This document shows positions 31,523 through 41,132 of a stretch of DNA of 64,000 nt, one piece after another. Source of the stretch: Ophiostoma sp. CBS 140.51 (taxonomy: Eukaryota; Ascomycota; Sordariomycetes; Ophiostomatales; Ophiostomataceae). The first letter of the stretch is position 1; every line of letters starts with the position of its first letter. The DNA lies in contig JANSLP010000036.1 of NCBI GenBank assembly GCA_029298735.1, positions 62,001 through 126,000 on the forward strand, given 5' to 3'. The notes under the pieces were generated by a model. It worked only from the letters and a program-made list of their open reading frames with translations, did not search any database and was not told the DNA's origin. Position numbers and translations under genes: made by a program.

Positions 31523-34500
31523 ATGGCGTCCACCATGTTGCCAATGGACATCGACAAGGACCTGGTGGCCCTCTTCCACCGCCAGGTCCAGTCCACGCCT
31601 GACGCTATTGCCGCCGAGGACGGCACAACGACTTGGACCTATGCCCAGCTCGACAAGGCTACCGATCTCGTGGCTGACCGCCTGCGCACCGACTATGGTG
31701 TTGGTCGTGATGTGCTGGTCGGCGTCCTCATGGGCCACACTGTTCAGTACGTTGTGGCCTGCATGGCCGCTCTCAAGGCTGGCGGTGCTTTCCTCGTCCT
31801 CGAGGTCGCCTATCCTCCTGGACTTTTGGCCGACGTGATCGAGGATGCTCACCCGCCCGTTATTCTCACTTCGGCTGAGTACGCCGACAAGGTGCCCACC
31901 CACATCCCGCGCCTCCTGCTTGAGCGCGGAACAACCCTCGAAGACCTGGCCGTCCTCCCCCAGATCTCGACCGAATCGACCTCTCCCACTCCCTCCCCGA
32001 CCGACCTCGACCGTCTGGCTTTTGTCTCCTATTCTTCGGGCTCGACCGGCCGCCCCAAGGGTATCTGCAACCCTCACAGCGCCCCCGTCAAGTCCTATGC
32101 CCTGCGCTTCCAGGTCAGTGACTTGGGCCCCGGTGACCGTGTCGCCTGCAACGTCTTCTTTGTTTGGGAAATTCTGCGCCCGCTGCTGCGCGGCGCCGCC
32201 GTCGTCACCGTCCCCGATGACGCCAGCTACGACCCTGTTGGCCTCGTCGCTTTCCTGGCCGAGCACGCCATCACCGAGACGCTCATGACACCGACTCTCC
32301 TGGCCACTGTTTTGGGCCGCTACCCCGACCTGGCCACCCGCCTGCCCCATCTGCGCACACTCTGGTTCAATGGCGAGGTTGTCTCGGTGGATCTCGCCCG
32401 CCGCGCAGCTACCGCTCTCGCCAACGTCCGCCTCCTCAACTGCTACAGCGCCAGCGAGACCCACGAGATTGCCTGCGGCGACATCCGCAAGACTCTGGCG
32501 AGCCTGCCCGCCGACGCTACCGTCTGCCCTGTTGGCCCCCCGCTCCTCCCATCACACACATACGTCCTCGACGAGGATGGCCGGCCTGTTGCTCCGGGTA
32601 TCGGCGGCGAGTTGTACGTTGGTGGCCCGCTGCTGGCCCGCGGCTACCTCAACCGCCCGGAGACGACGGTCGAGGTGTTCCTGCCTGACGTCTTTGCCGG
32701 TGACGGCCGCATGTACCGTACCGGAGACAAGGCCCGCATCTTGCCCTCGTCGGGTGAGATTGAAATCAGCGGCCGAGTCGGCGGTATGATCAAGGTTCGC
32801 GGTTACACGGTCCACCCGGCCGCCGTCGAGAGTGCCATTGTCAAGCACCTGGCTGTGCGCAGCTGTGTCGTCCTCGCCGACAAGGAGGGGCTCGAGCGCC
32901 AATTGGTCGCCTACGTCGTCCGCGAGGCCGAGGGCAGCCCCAATACCGGCGCCGACGGTACCCGCGCCGCCCTCGAGATCAACGCCGAGGGCCACAGCCC
33001 ACTGGCCCGCCGTCTGCTGGCCGACCACCTCGCTCACTACATGATCCCTGTCTTCTGGGTAGAGCTCGACACGCTGCCCACTCACAAGGTCTCCGGCAAA
33101 GTCGATGTCAAGGGCCTGCCCGCGCCCTCGCCCATGCGCGCCGGTCCCAGCCCTCCCGAGACACCGCCGGCTGAGAGCCTGGCCCAGATCCTGTGGGCCA
33201 CGGGTGCCGCTGCGCCCAACAGCAAGATCGATGCCTCGGTTCGCATCGACGCCGCCGATATCCGTCGCCATTGGGCTGCCTGCCTGGGTATGGAGAGCGA
33301 CGAGACGCTGGTCGAGCTCGCTCAGACCCAGCATCAGCACGAGTTTGATTTCTTTGACCTGGGCGGACATTCTCTAGCCCTAGCCGAACTTTCCAACCGT
33401 CTGTCTGCTAGCTACGGTGTGAACGTGCCCCTACTGGCTCTGGTGCGCACGCCCACTCTTGCTGGCCACGTTGCCGCTGTGACAGCCGCGGCCCGTGAGG
33501 CACAGTCCACAACTGCTGCCGCCGTCGACAACGGTTTGCTGCTGGCTATGCTCCAGGACGACAGCACTCTGCCTGAGGATCTTGTGATCCCCGAGTCCCC
33601 CAAGACCCCACAGTCAATTACCGACGCCGCTACGACGGACATTTTCTTGACCGGCGCCACGGGCTTTTTGGGTGCCTTCTTGCTGGCTGAGCTGCTGGCC
33701 ACCACTACAGCGACGATCCACTGTCTGGTGCGCAAGTCGTCAGGTTCAACACCCTCCACATCCGGCATGCCCCGTCTGCGGAAACACCTGCTGGGCCTCG
33801 GTCTCTGGCAGGACAGCATGGTCGACCGCATCCAGATCGTCTCGGGAGATCTGTCCCTGCCGAGTCTAGGCTTGTCTGACGCCGATTTCGATGGCCTGGC
33901 CACCCGCGTCCAGGCCGTTGTCCACGCCGGTGCCCACGTTAACCTGGTGTACCCTTACGATGCGCTTCGCGATGCCAACGTCGGCGGTACCAAGGAAGTC
34001 TTGAGACTGGTCGGCAAGGGCGGTGCCACCCTCCACTACGTCTCCACCAACGGTGTCCTCCCACTCGCCAAGACCGCATGGAAGGAGGACGATACACCCA
34101 TCGTCACACCCTCGGATGTCGTCGACAAGATTACCGATGGCTACGGCCAGACCAAGTGGGCTGCTGAACAACTGCTCCTGAAAGCCAGCAGACGAGGTCT
34201 TCCCGCCCGCATCTACCGTCCCGGTACGCTGGGTGGCCACTCCGCAACGGGCGCCACGAACCCGCGGGATGTCGTGACGGCCCTGGTGGTGGAGAGCGTG
34301 CGTATTGGGTATGCGCCGAATGTCGATGGGTGGCGAGTGGAGATGACGCCAGTCGATGCGGCAAGCAAGCTCATTGTTGAGTTGGCGGCGGCGAGCGAGT
34401 CGTCGACAGAAAACCCCCTGCGTCATGTAGGTGACCCCGACGCCATCCTGGCCAAGGACTTGTTTGCCCGCCTCGCCGTTCTCGGCTACCCCACCGAAGC

Positions 34501-35644
34501 CGTTGACTGGGACGAATGGGTGGCCCGCTGGAACGAAGACCAGAGCAACCACCCTCCCGCCACCTCGACTTCGCGCAGCGATGAAGACTTGTCGCCCATG
34601 GACGTCCTCCGTGCCGGTATGCCCTCTGTCGAGTTCTTGAAGATGGTCATTATGCTTGACGACAAGAAGACGCGGTCCCTTCTCTCGGAGGAAGCCAAGA
34701 AGACTGTCCGCGCTCAACTTGATCTTGACCTCCTTGCGACGTACACTCGCCACTTTTACTCCCGCGGCTGGCTCGCCCACGGCCCCAAGGTGCCCGCTGC
34801 CGTCGCCAAGTCGGTCGACAGCGTGGTGCCCGTCCCTAAGGGCCCGCTGGCTGGCAAGGTCGCCGTCGTCGTCGGTGCCTCTTCGGGTATCGGTGCCGCC
34901 ATTGCTACTGCTCTCGCCAACGACGGCGCCAATGTCGCACTTGGTGCCCGTCGTCTGGGTACGCTCAAGTCCCTGCAGGCGTCCCTCGAAGCCCAGTTCA
35001 AGGGTGTGCAGGTCGTTATCCGCCAGACGGACGTCACTAGCTCGGAACAGGTTCAGACCCTGGTGTCGGCTGCCACCGAAGAGCTCGGGCCCATTGACAT
35101 TTTGATTGTCTGTGCTGGTGTCATGTACTTTACCATGATGTCCAGCGTGCGCGCTGAAGAGTGGGACCGTACTGTGGATATCAACTGCAAGGGTCTGCTG
35201 CACTGTCTGGCTGCTACTCTGCCCGGCATGCTGTCGCGTGCCAAGCCCACCCCGGCTACTCCCGCCGAGATCGCGAGTGGACTTGATATTCGCGGCCGCT
35301 CGCCGCACATTCTCTGCATCTCGTCCGACGCCGGTCGCAAGACCTTCCCTGGTCTGGGTGTCTACTCGGGCAGCAAGTTCTTTGTCGAGGCGGTCCTCCA
35401 AGCTCTTCGTCTGGAGACGGCCGGCACGGGTCTGCGCGTCACATCAGTCCAGCCGGGTAACACGGCCACTGAGCTGCTGTCTATGTCCACCGACCCAGAG
35501 GCGATGGAGAAGTACGGCACCCCGACGGGTGCCGAAGTCTTGAAGCCGGCCGATGTGGCGTCCGCCGTCGTGTACGCACTGCGCCAGCCCGCGCATGTGG
35601 CCGTCAACGAAGTGATGATTGAGCCGCGGGATGAGCCGATCTAG
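31523..35644 (+). CDS. NRPS-like A-T-R1-R2 carboxylic acid reductase (ATRR-like)
   Basis: Single-exon gene, 1,373 residues, no condensation domain. The adenylation domain (about 10-520) has YSSGSTGRPKG, the core-5-like CYSASETHE, GELYVGGPLLARGYLNRP and YRTGDKARILPS. The carrier (T) domain has FFDLGGHSLALAEL with the phosphopantetheine Ser near 615. R1 (about 700-1080) is a thioester reductase with FLTGATGFLGAFLLAELL and catalytic YGQTK near 873. R2 (about 1108-1373) is an extra classical SDR with VVVGASSGIG, NCKG and YSGSK near 1280. The enzyme should activate an acid, load it as a thioester, reduce it to the aldehyde (R1) and then to the alcohol (R2) with NADPH. This four-domain order is that of Aspergillus nidulans ATRR, which reduces glycine betaine to choline. 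Orthology is likely but the substrate is unproven; a role beside the kynurenine genes is the alternative. Confidence 0.9.
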   Translation: MASTMLPMDIDKDLVALFHRQVQSTPDAIAAEDGTTTWTYAQLDKATDLVADRLRTDYGVGRDVLVGVLMGHTVQYVVACMAALKAGGAFLVLEVAYPPGLLADVIEDAHPPVILTSAEYADKVPTHIPRLLLERGTTLEDLAVLPQISTESTSPTPSPTDLDRLAFVSYSSGSTGRPKGICNPHSAPVKSYALRFQVSDLGPGDRVACNVFFVWEILRPLLRGAAVVTVPDDASYDPVGLVAFLAEHAITETLMTPTLLATVLGRYPDLATRLPHLRTLWFNGEVVSVDLARRAATALANVRLLNCYSASETHEIACGDIRKTLASLPADATVCPVGPPLLPSHTYVLDEDGRPVAPGIGGELYVGGPLLARGYLNRPETTVEVFLPDVFAGDGRMYRTGDKARILPSSGEIEISGRVGGMIKVRGYTVHPAAVESAIVKHLAVRSCVVLADKEGLERQLVAYVVREAEGSPNTGADGTRAALEINAEGHSPLARRLLADHLAHYMIPVFWVELDTLPTHKVSGKVDVKGLPAPSPMRAGPSPPETPPAESLAQILWATGAAAPNSKIDASVRIDAADIRRHWAACLGMESDETLVELAQTQHQHEFDFFDLGGHSLALAELSNRLSASYGVNVPLLALVRTPTLAGHVAAVTAAAREAQSTTAAAVDNGLLLAMLQDDSTLPEDLVIPESPKTPQSITDAATTDIFLTGATGFLGAFLLAELLATTTATIHCLVRKSSGSTPSTSGMPRLRKHLLGLGLWQDSMVDRIQIVSGDLSLPSLGLSDADFDGLATRVQAVVHAGAHVNLVYPYDALRDANVGGTKEVLRLVGKGGATLHYVSTNGVLPLAKTAWKEDDTPIVTPSDVVDKITDGYGQTKWAAEQLLLKASRRGLPARIYRPGTLGGHSATGATNPRDVVTALVVESVRIGYAPNVDGWRVEMTPVDAASKLIVELAAASESSTENPLRHVGDPDAILAKDLFARLAVLGYPTEAVDWDEWVARWNEDQSNHPPATSTSRSDEDLSPMDVLRAGMPSVEFLKMVIMLDDKKTRSLLSEEAKKTVRAQLDLDLLATYTRHFYSRGWLAHGPKVPAAVAKSVDSVVPVPKGPLAGKVAVVVGASSGIGAAIATALANDGANVALGARRLGTLKSLQASLEAQFKGVQVVIRQTDVTSSEQVQTLVSAATEELGPIDILIVCAGVMYFTMMSSVRAEEWDRTVDINCKGLLHCLAATLPGMLSRAKPTPATPAEIASGLDIRGRSPHILCISSDAGRKTFPGLGVYSGSKFFVEAVLQALRLETAGTGLRVTSVQPGNTATELLSMSTDPEAMEKYGTPTGAEVLKPADVASAVVYALRQPAHVAVNEVMIEPRDEPI

Positions 35645-35856
35645 GCTGTGAGGGTGCGTAGCCGAGACGACAGTGATATCATTTACATGCGGTGCATTTT
35701 GTTTGGTTTATTTTTTGCGTCTTTGTATTTTTGCGTTTTGCGGGAAAAATCAACGGTTCAACACAAATGAAAGGAAGGAAACAACGGCATTTAACATAGG
35801 GTCGAGATACACATGAATACAATACATTAAGAGAATTAAATAAAACGGGCCACACT

Positions 35857-37166
35857 TTAATCTGTGTAATGCTGCGTCATGTCGTACATGAGCGCTTCGG
35901 TTGGGCTCTGGGTGCCTGGCGGCGGCGGCGGGAGTTCGCCGCGCTCCATCTTGCGGACCATGGCAATAAATGGATCCTTTTCGACAATCTCGTCAGCGTC
36001 AATACTGAACAAACGCTCCATGTTGACGGACGAGATGGGGTTGATTTGGTCGTGCCAGATGCGGCGGCGTTCGCGGCAGTAAATGTCGAGAATCGAGTCG
36101 TCGGCCTTGCCCTGGTGGATGCCGGCAAGACTGTCGTACAAGCTGCCAATATCTGCTATGCCGCCCGTCAAACCCATTCCGCCGCTAGAGTGGAGGTCCA
36201 AGTTAGTAAATAAACACCTCGTCGTGCATTTTCTTTGAATTTGCTCGTAGTGACCTACAATGGATTACACAGATGCGCTGCATCGGCGGCCAACAAGACT
36301 CTTCCCACGCGCATCTTGTCTACACATCGCTGGTGCACGCGGTACGGGCTAAAATTGACAACCTTCCACTGGTCGGGTGTCACATTGTCTCCCGGCAAGA
36401 GGGTGGCATACTTTTGCGGCATCCTCGCTAGCAACTCTTCATGCGTCAAACCCCCGACTTCGCCGTACGTCAGCCGTGTTAGGCCGTCCGCCTGGATCTT
36501 GGCAACCATGTGCCAGTGTTCTGGATGCACGAAAAACTGCGAGTCGTCGTATCCATACTTGTCGAAATCGTAGTACATGTTGGTGGCGACAATTTGCTTG
36601 TCCCAGGTGAAGCCCGGGAAGACACTCGCCCCGAACAACAATTTGCGCATCGTGCTGTTGCCGCCGTCGCAGCCGACAACGTAGTCGGCGGAGAATTGCT
36701 GGACAGAACCATCTGGGGTCTCGACGTCTAGTGTGACCTGGGGTTTGTCTGGGTCGTCGTGTAAAGCAACGACTTTGTGGTGGTACTTGACCGTGGCGTT
36801 TGGCAGCGTCTTGAGCTCCGTCTCGAGGAGAATACCCAGCTGGTCGAGAGGCAGACAGACCATTCGGTACCTGTCGCTTTCGTCTGGGTGGGCGTTGATG
36901 AGGCGGACGATACGGGTGCGATCCTCATCCATTTTGCGCCACGACACACCATTTGGGAAGAACCCACGGGCAATCAGGGCGTCCAATACACCGGCACGCT
37001 CAAACTCGCGACAGCTGGAGTCGGCATAGTGGCTGGCGCGCGGGTTTGTGTCGAGGGCGCGGGTCATTTCCAGCAACTCAACGGGAATGCCGGCCTTGGC
37101 CAGTAAAATGGTGAGCAGCAGGCCCGAGGGCCCGGCGCCGACGACAATGACCTTGGAGAGGGGCAT
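35857..37166 (-). CDS. FAD-dependent aromatic-ring monooxygenase
   Basis: Two-exon gene, complement(join(35857..36184,36259..37166)), predicted 411 residues. It is a class A flavoprotein hydroxylase of the p-hydroxybenzoate/salicylate hydroxylase type, using NAD(P)H and O2. The FAD-binding VIVVGAGPSGLLLTILLAKAG is at about 6-26, the DG motif is in DYVVGCDGGNS near 180, and the ribityl-binding motif is LLAADAAHLCNPFGGMGLTGG across the splice junction. The 74-nt intron (GTAGGT donor, CTCTAG acceptor) restores that motif exactly. AAD replaces the common AGD. It does not resemble kynurenine 3-monooxygenase, whose N-terminal and substrate-loop blocks differ. It is convergent with the NRPS-like gene (about 210 bp between stops) and on the same strand as kynureninase. 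It may hydroxylate an anthranilate-like acid, which is inference only. Confidence 0.85.
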
Positions 37167-37679
37167 ATTGGTGGTGGTGAACGAATTTGGTGACGTGATG
37201 TTGCGTTGAAGATGTGAGGCTCAAAGTAGAGTCATGTCAAGTTAACTCACAAAACATCATTTATCTCTGTCTCGACAACCTCATCCTATTACTCCTCTCC
37301 TTATTGTGTTGTCCATCTCCGCATTTGTTTTTTTTCGATGCTTCCCCTCCCATATTTCTTCCCCAACTGCAACGTGCCGCAAATGCTTCCGAGCATTTCA
37401 CATCACCACGGGTCGTCATGTCTCCCCCGCATTCACCCAGCATTTGGCTCGGCACGTTCGTTCCGGTCTTCTGTCACTTTGAACAAAAAAACAATCATGC
37501 CAGGATACGCACAAAAAAGTACAAAACATACGATCACCAATGTGGGGGAACAAATCCAAAAAGTAAAGCCGTGTTCTCATTTTCATGTCCAATACCAATG
37601 TTGACTCTGTTGGGGTAAACCTCCGCCTGGTGATATCCTGAACTCCGAGTTGACAACCCGCACCTATCTGCCATTACAC
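37167..37679. other. promoter region of the FAD monooxygenase
   Basis: About 510 bp between the monooxygenase start and the open region downstream of kynureninase. It is C/T-rich on the + strand; no ORF of interest. Confidence 0.5.
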
Positions 37680-38078
37680 CTATTTATTGACCTTGTCAAC
37701 ATCACCCTTATCCTCGTCTCCACTGCTGCTGCTGTCGTATATCTTCTCAATAAATCTAGAGCCCATGGCCAGTTCTGCGGCTCTACGGCGATCCGCCGGT
37801 GTTGCCTTGTCGAGGTCCGATATAACGACGTTGCCCATGCCGCTTTTCTCTTCGTCCTTGTCGCCAAATATCTCTTTGATCATCTCGGGGCGGAAACCTA
37901 ATTCTGCAGCAATTCGGTTACCGGGTGGCGATATTTCGTGGGCCTCCTACAGATCACCGATGTTCTGCCTCTCGGGCGTTCCGGGCACTTGCGCCGCTTT
38001 TCCGTCGTCGTCATCATTTGTTTTGTCGCTTTTGTCAACCGACTTCTTCAACCAGCGGTGGACTGTGATCCTCTTGCC
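37680..38078 (-). other. in-frame open region downstream of kynureninase stop
   Basis: After the kynureninase TAG (38079-38081) the same frame stays open for 43 codons to a second TAG (37947-37949). It then stays open for 88 more codons to the stop at 37680. The translation looks protein-like rather than random: TVHRWLKKSVDKSDK, DDDDGKAAQVPGTPE, then GNRIAAELGFRPEMIKEIFG and an acidic SSSSGDEDKGDVDK tail. Both TAGs sit in acceptor-like contexts (AACTAG, CTGTAG) but I find no suitable donor. Possible explanations are an exon of an unrecognised gene, a decayed or read-through extension, or chance. I recognise no domain. Confidence 0.3.
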
Positions 38079-39820
38079 CTAGTTTGAAGAAAATAGCACT
38101 TCGCGCAGCAGGCGGACGACGTGGTGCACTTCGACAAACGTGTTGTACATAGGGACGGGCGCAATGCGAATGACATTGGGCTTGCGCTTGTCCATGACAA
38201 TGTCGGCCTTTTCCATCGCATACGTCCATCGGTCTAGGAAATCGTCGTCTCTCATGAGAACACTGATTTGAGCGCCGCGCTCGGACGGGTTGGCAGGGGT
38301 GATGATGCGGAAGGGCGGCTCGGCATCCTTCTTGTTCAAGTCCTTGTTGGCGATGTTTGCTTGTTCCTTCTCCGCATCACGCAGAATGTCGTCGAGCAGC
38401 TTGGCAGTGTAGGCTGTTAAGACCAAGGACTTGGTGCGCAGTGCCTTCATGTCCGTCTTGTCAAACACTGACAAAGCACCGTTCAGGCTGGCCAAATCAA
38501 TGGCTGACGGGTTGGACAGCTGGAAACCTTGGGCGCCGGGTGTCGGCTGGAATGTCTTGGCCATGTTGAAGCGCACTGAGAGGTCACTGCCGTACCAACC
38601 GGAAAGGCGAGGCCGGTACTGGAAGCCGCCGGTGCGGACATCATAGTCGCTTTCGGCTGAAGTAACACCTGGGTCGGCCTCCACTTTGCCGTGGCGCTCG
38701 TTGACAAAGGCACCGGCAATGCTGCCCGGACCGGCGTTGCAGTACTTGTACGTGCACCACACCGCAAAGTCAACATCCCATTCGTGCAGCTTCAGCTCAA
38801 CGTTGCCAATGGCGTGGGCCAGGTCCCAGCCGACTACAATGCCCTTGCTTTGGGCGTAGGCAGTGATGCGCGGGATGTCAAACAGCTGGCCAGTGTAGTA
38901 TTGAATGCCAGGTAGCATCAGGAGGGCAGTCTGATCAGCGTGCTTGTCAATGGTGGCCAGAACAGACTCGGTCGAGATGTAGAAGTTCTCGTCGGGCTGG
39001 AGCTCGATGAGCGTCTGGGCCACATCTAGGCCATGCCACACTATTTGTGACTCGAGGGCGTACTGAAAATGTCAGCGAATATCAAACCCAAATATCAAGT
39101 AGTCTGCCAACTTACGCTATCACTGGGGAATGGCTTCCACTCGGCGATGATCTTGTACCGCTCGGTCGTCGGCTTGTAGAAGCTCGCCATCATGAGGTGC
39201 AGGTTCACCGTCAGTGTGTTCATCGTGGCCACCTCTTCGGGCAAAGCACCAACGAGTCGGGACATCTGCTGGGAGCACACTGCAGCCATCTCCTGCCAAG
39301 GGCGGATGCGATTCGGCTGCTCGAGCTGCAGCTCGCTCTCCATTGTCTGGAAATGGCCCTTGACGCCAATGGACGCCCACGTGTCAAGCTGTGTCTCAAC
39401 ATATCTCCGGACAGCCCGAGGCTGCAGGCCCAGCGAGTTGCCGCAAAAGTACATGGCCATGTTGCTGTCACCCGTGGTGCGCGGATACTTGCCGGCCATC
39501 TCGCTGGCCAGTGGAGACATGCTTGTGCCGGGCACCAAGTCGGTCAAGCCACGGCTCTGCTTGATGGCCGCCTGGGCTGTGGGGATATCATTTTCCTTTT
39601 GCTCACTCTTCACGTCCCCATCTCTCTGTAGAGGCTCAGCCGTGATGGCCTTGCGGATCATATGCTTGGTCGGCCGGACAAATTCATGTTGAAGATGCTT
39701 CAGCGGATCCTGTGCATCGAGTGCTTCGGCAAAGTCGAGCGTGTGCGCATTGTCGGCAAAGACGACGGGCACATCGGGATGCTCAAGCAATGCCGTGCTG
39801 ATTTCAGAAAAGGTTGACAT
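38079..39820 (-). CDS. kynureninase (BNA5/KYNU)
   Basis: Two-exon gene, complement(join(38079..39062,39116..39820)), predicted 562 residues. This PLP enzyme cleaves kynurenine or 3-hydroxykynurenine to anthranilate or 3-hydroxyanthranilate plus alanine. Conserved blocks are MYFCGNSLGLQPRAV (about 123-137), GVKGHF, WDLAHAIGNVELKLHEWDVD (314-333) and the PLP lysine K341 in CTYKYCNAGPGS. The C-terminal MYNTFVEVHHVVRLL is typical. The 53-nt intron (GTAAGT, CTGACATTTTCAG) joins in phase 0. At 562 residues it is longer than the usual ~460-480. About 40 extra residues, Lys/Glu/Gln-rich, lie between residues 52 and 120, just before the first catalytic block. It shares a divergent promoter with IDO. 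Cytosolic. Confidence 0.95.
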
Positions 39821-41132
39821 CGTGGTGGGGTGGGGATGAAGCTTTTAATGCAGTAATGGTAGTGAAGTGGTATGGTGTCAAAGTGACGAAATGTAGTCAG
39901 GGGCTAGTGTAGGGCTGTCAGACGGACTCGAATGTTTCTGTTTGTTTCTTTGGGTTGTCCTTTCCCTCTTCCGTCTCCTTCCCTTGTTGTCCGGACGCGC
40001 GAGACCACTTTGTATTCGACGTTGGGGTGCTGGCCGAGTGCTGGCTGGGCGCCGATGTAGGGCAGGCGCGTGGCCAACGTCACTCGTGCCTGCCCTCTTA
40101 CACACTCCTAATTACCCAAAACGGCAGGTTCGGCCTTGGCTCTTGCCCTTGGATGGGCAATGCGCCAATCAGCGCTGTAGGAAGGTCAGGGAGGGGCAGT
40201 TCGGGCGAGATTCGGGGGTTTAACTGCTATTGTTCTGGGGCACAAGCGCTGTATTCCCCAGCTGTAGTCAGTGCTGAGGGGCCACTAGCGCGCCGATCTT
40301 ACAGCGGGCGTCTCTCCGCACTCCACCTGCACCACCTGCGCATCGTCTCCGCGCCCGCGGGATAATACCCGTCTTTCAATGGTTTTTGTCGATTTCCCAT
40401 GGTTTTCAGCGACCGCCCATGGTTTTTTAACCCCTAAAGTAACCACTCGTAGCCGCTACATTCCCCTACAAGGCCGACTCCATCCGCCGGTAGCCGAAAC
40501 CATGAGCGAATATTTACCAGATTGTTGGCCGCTCTTTCCTTGAATCGTGTACTTTCAACAACGTTCTTTCTCTTTCCTTGCGCATTCCTTTGCTCTTTCC
40601 CTGCGTCTCGAGGCATTGTACACGCAACTTCTGCACGCTCTGCACCTTCCTTCATCCATCGTCATTTCTCTTACATTTAGTTTTGCCCCAAAAGGGAAGT
40701 TGCAAGAGACAGGCGTCACCATTCGGAGCGGATTCTTGCTGTCCACTCGTGTCTTCATTTTCGTATCCTTGACCGCATGTTAGTGCGATGTGTCTGATGA
40801 CCTTTGTAGAGCCAAGATGGGCCATCTTGCTTTCGCCATGGCAGCCCCATGGTAGTGCGATCTGGCCGGCCGTCTACTTCATGTCTTCGCGCTCCCTCTT
40901 CCCTTCGCTTAGAGAGTTCAGTCTGTAGTCGTAGAGTCGTGCCTTCCCAGAATTGCCTGCCAACAGATTCCACACCTACTCTATTTTGCTCTGCAACTCC
41001 ACCACTCCACGTTTGCGCCTTCCCAGATCGCTAACTGTCAGAACTGCACTTTCCTTGATTCGGCCATTTGCTGCATTGCACTTTCTATTATTGTTTTTAT
41101 CACTTTTTTACCTCCCTCCCCCATCTTTCTCC
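39821..41132. promoter_or_regulatory. bidirectional promoter, kynureninase / IDO
   Basis: About 1.3 kb between the divergent starts of kynureninase and indoleamine 2,3-dioxygenase. No gene is visible inside. It contains phased 20-bp repeats at 40,379 and C/T-rich leaders on each side. Shared control of the two tryptophan-degrading enzymes is a reasonable inference. Confidence 0.6.
40379..40438 (+). repeat. three phased 20-bp repeats in the promoter
   Basis: ATGGTTTT recurs at 40379, 40399 and 40419, exactly 20 bp apart; the second and third are preceded by CCC, and the first and second share a following CGA core. The spacing is near two helical turns, as expected for repeated factor-binding sites on one DNA face. 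No known factor is assigned. Confidence 0.6.

Noticed and set aside
33866..35401. 511-codon and other long - strand frames inside the NRPS-like gene
   Set aside because: Antisense shadows of a GC-biased gene with clear A-T-R1-R2 domains on the + strand.
36259..37166. FAD monooxygenase as kynurenine 3-monooxygenase, to complete the pathway
   Set aside because: Apart from the shared FAD motifs the sequence follows the p-hydroxybenzoate/salicylate hydroxylase pattern and not the KMO N-terminal blocks, and it is shorter than KMO.
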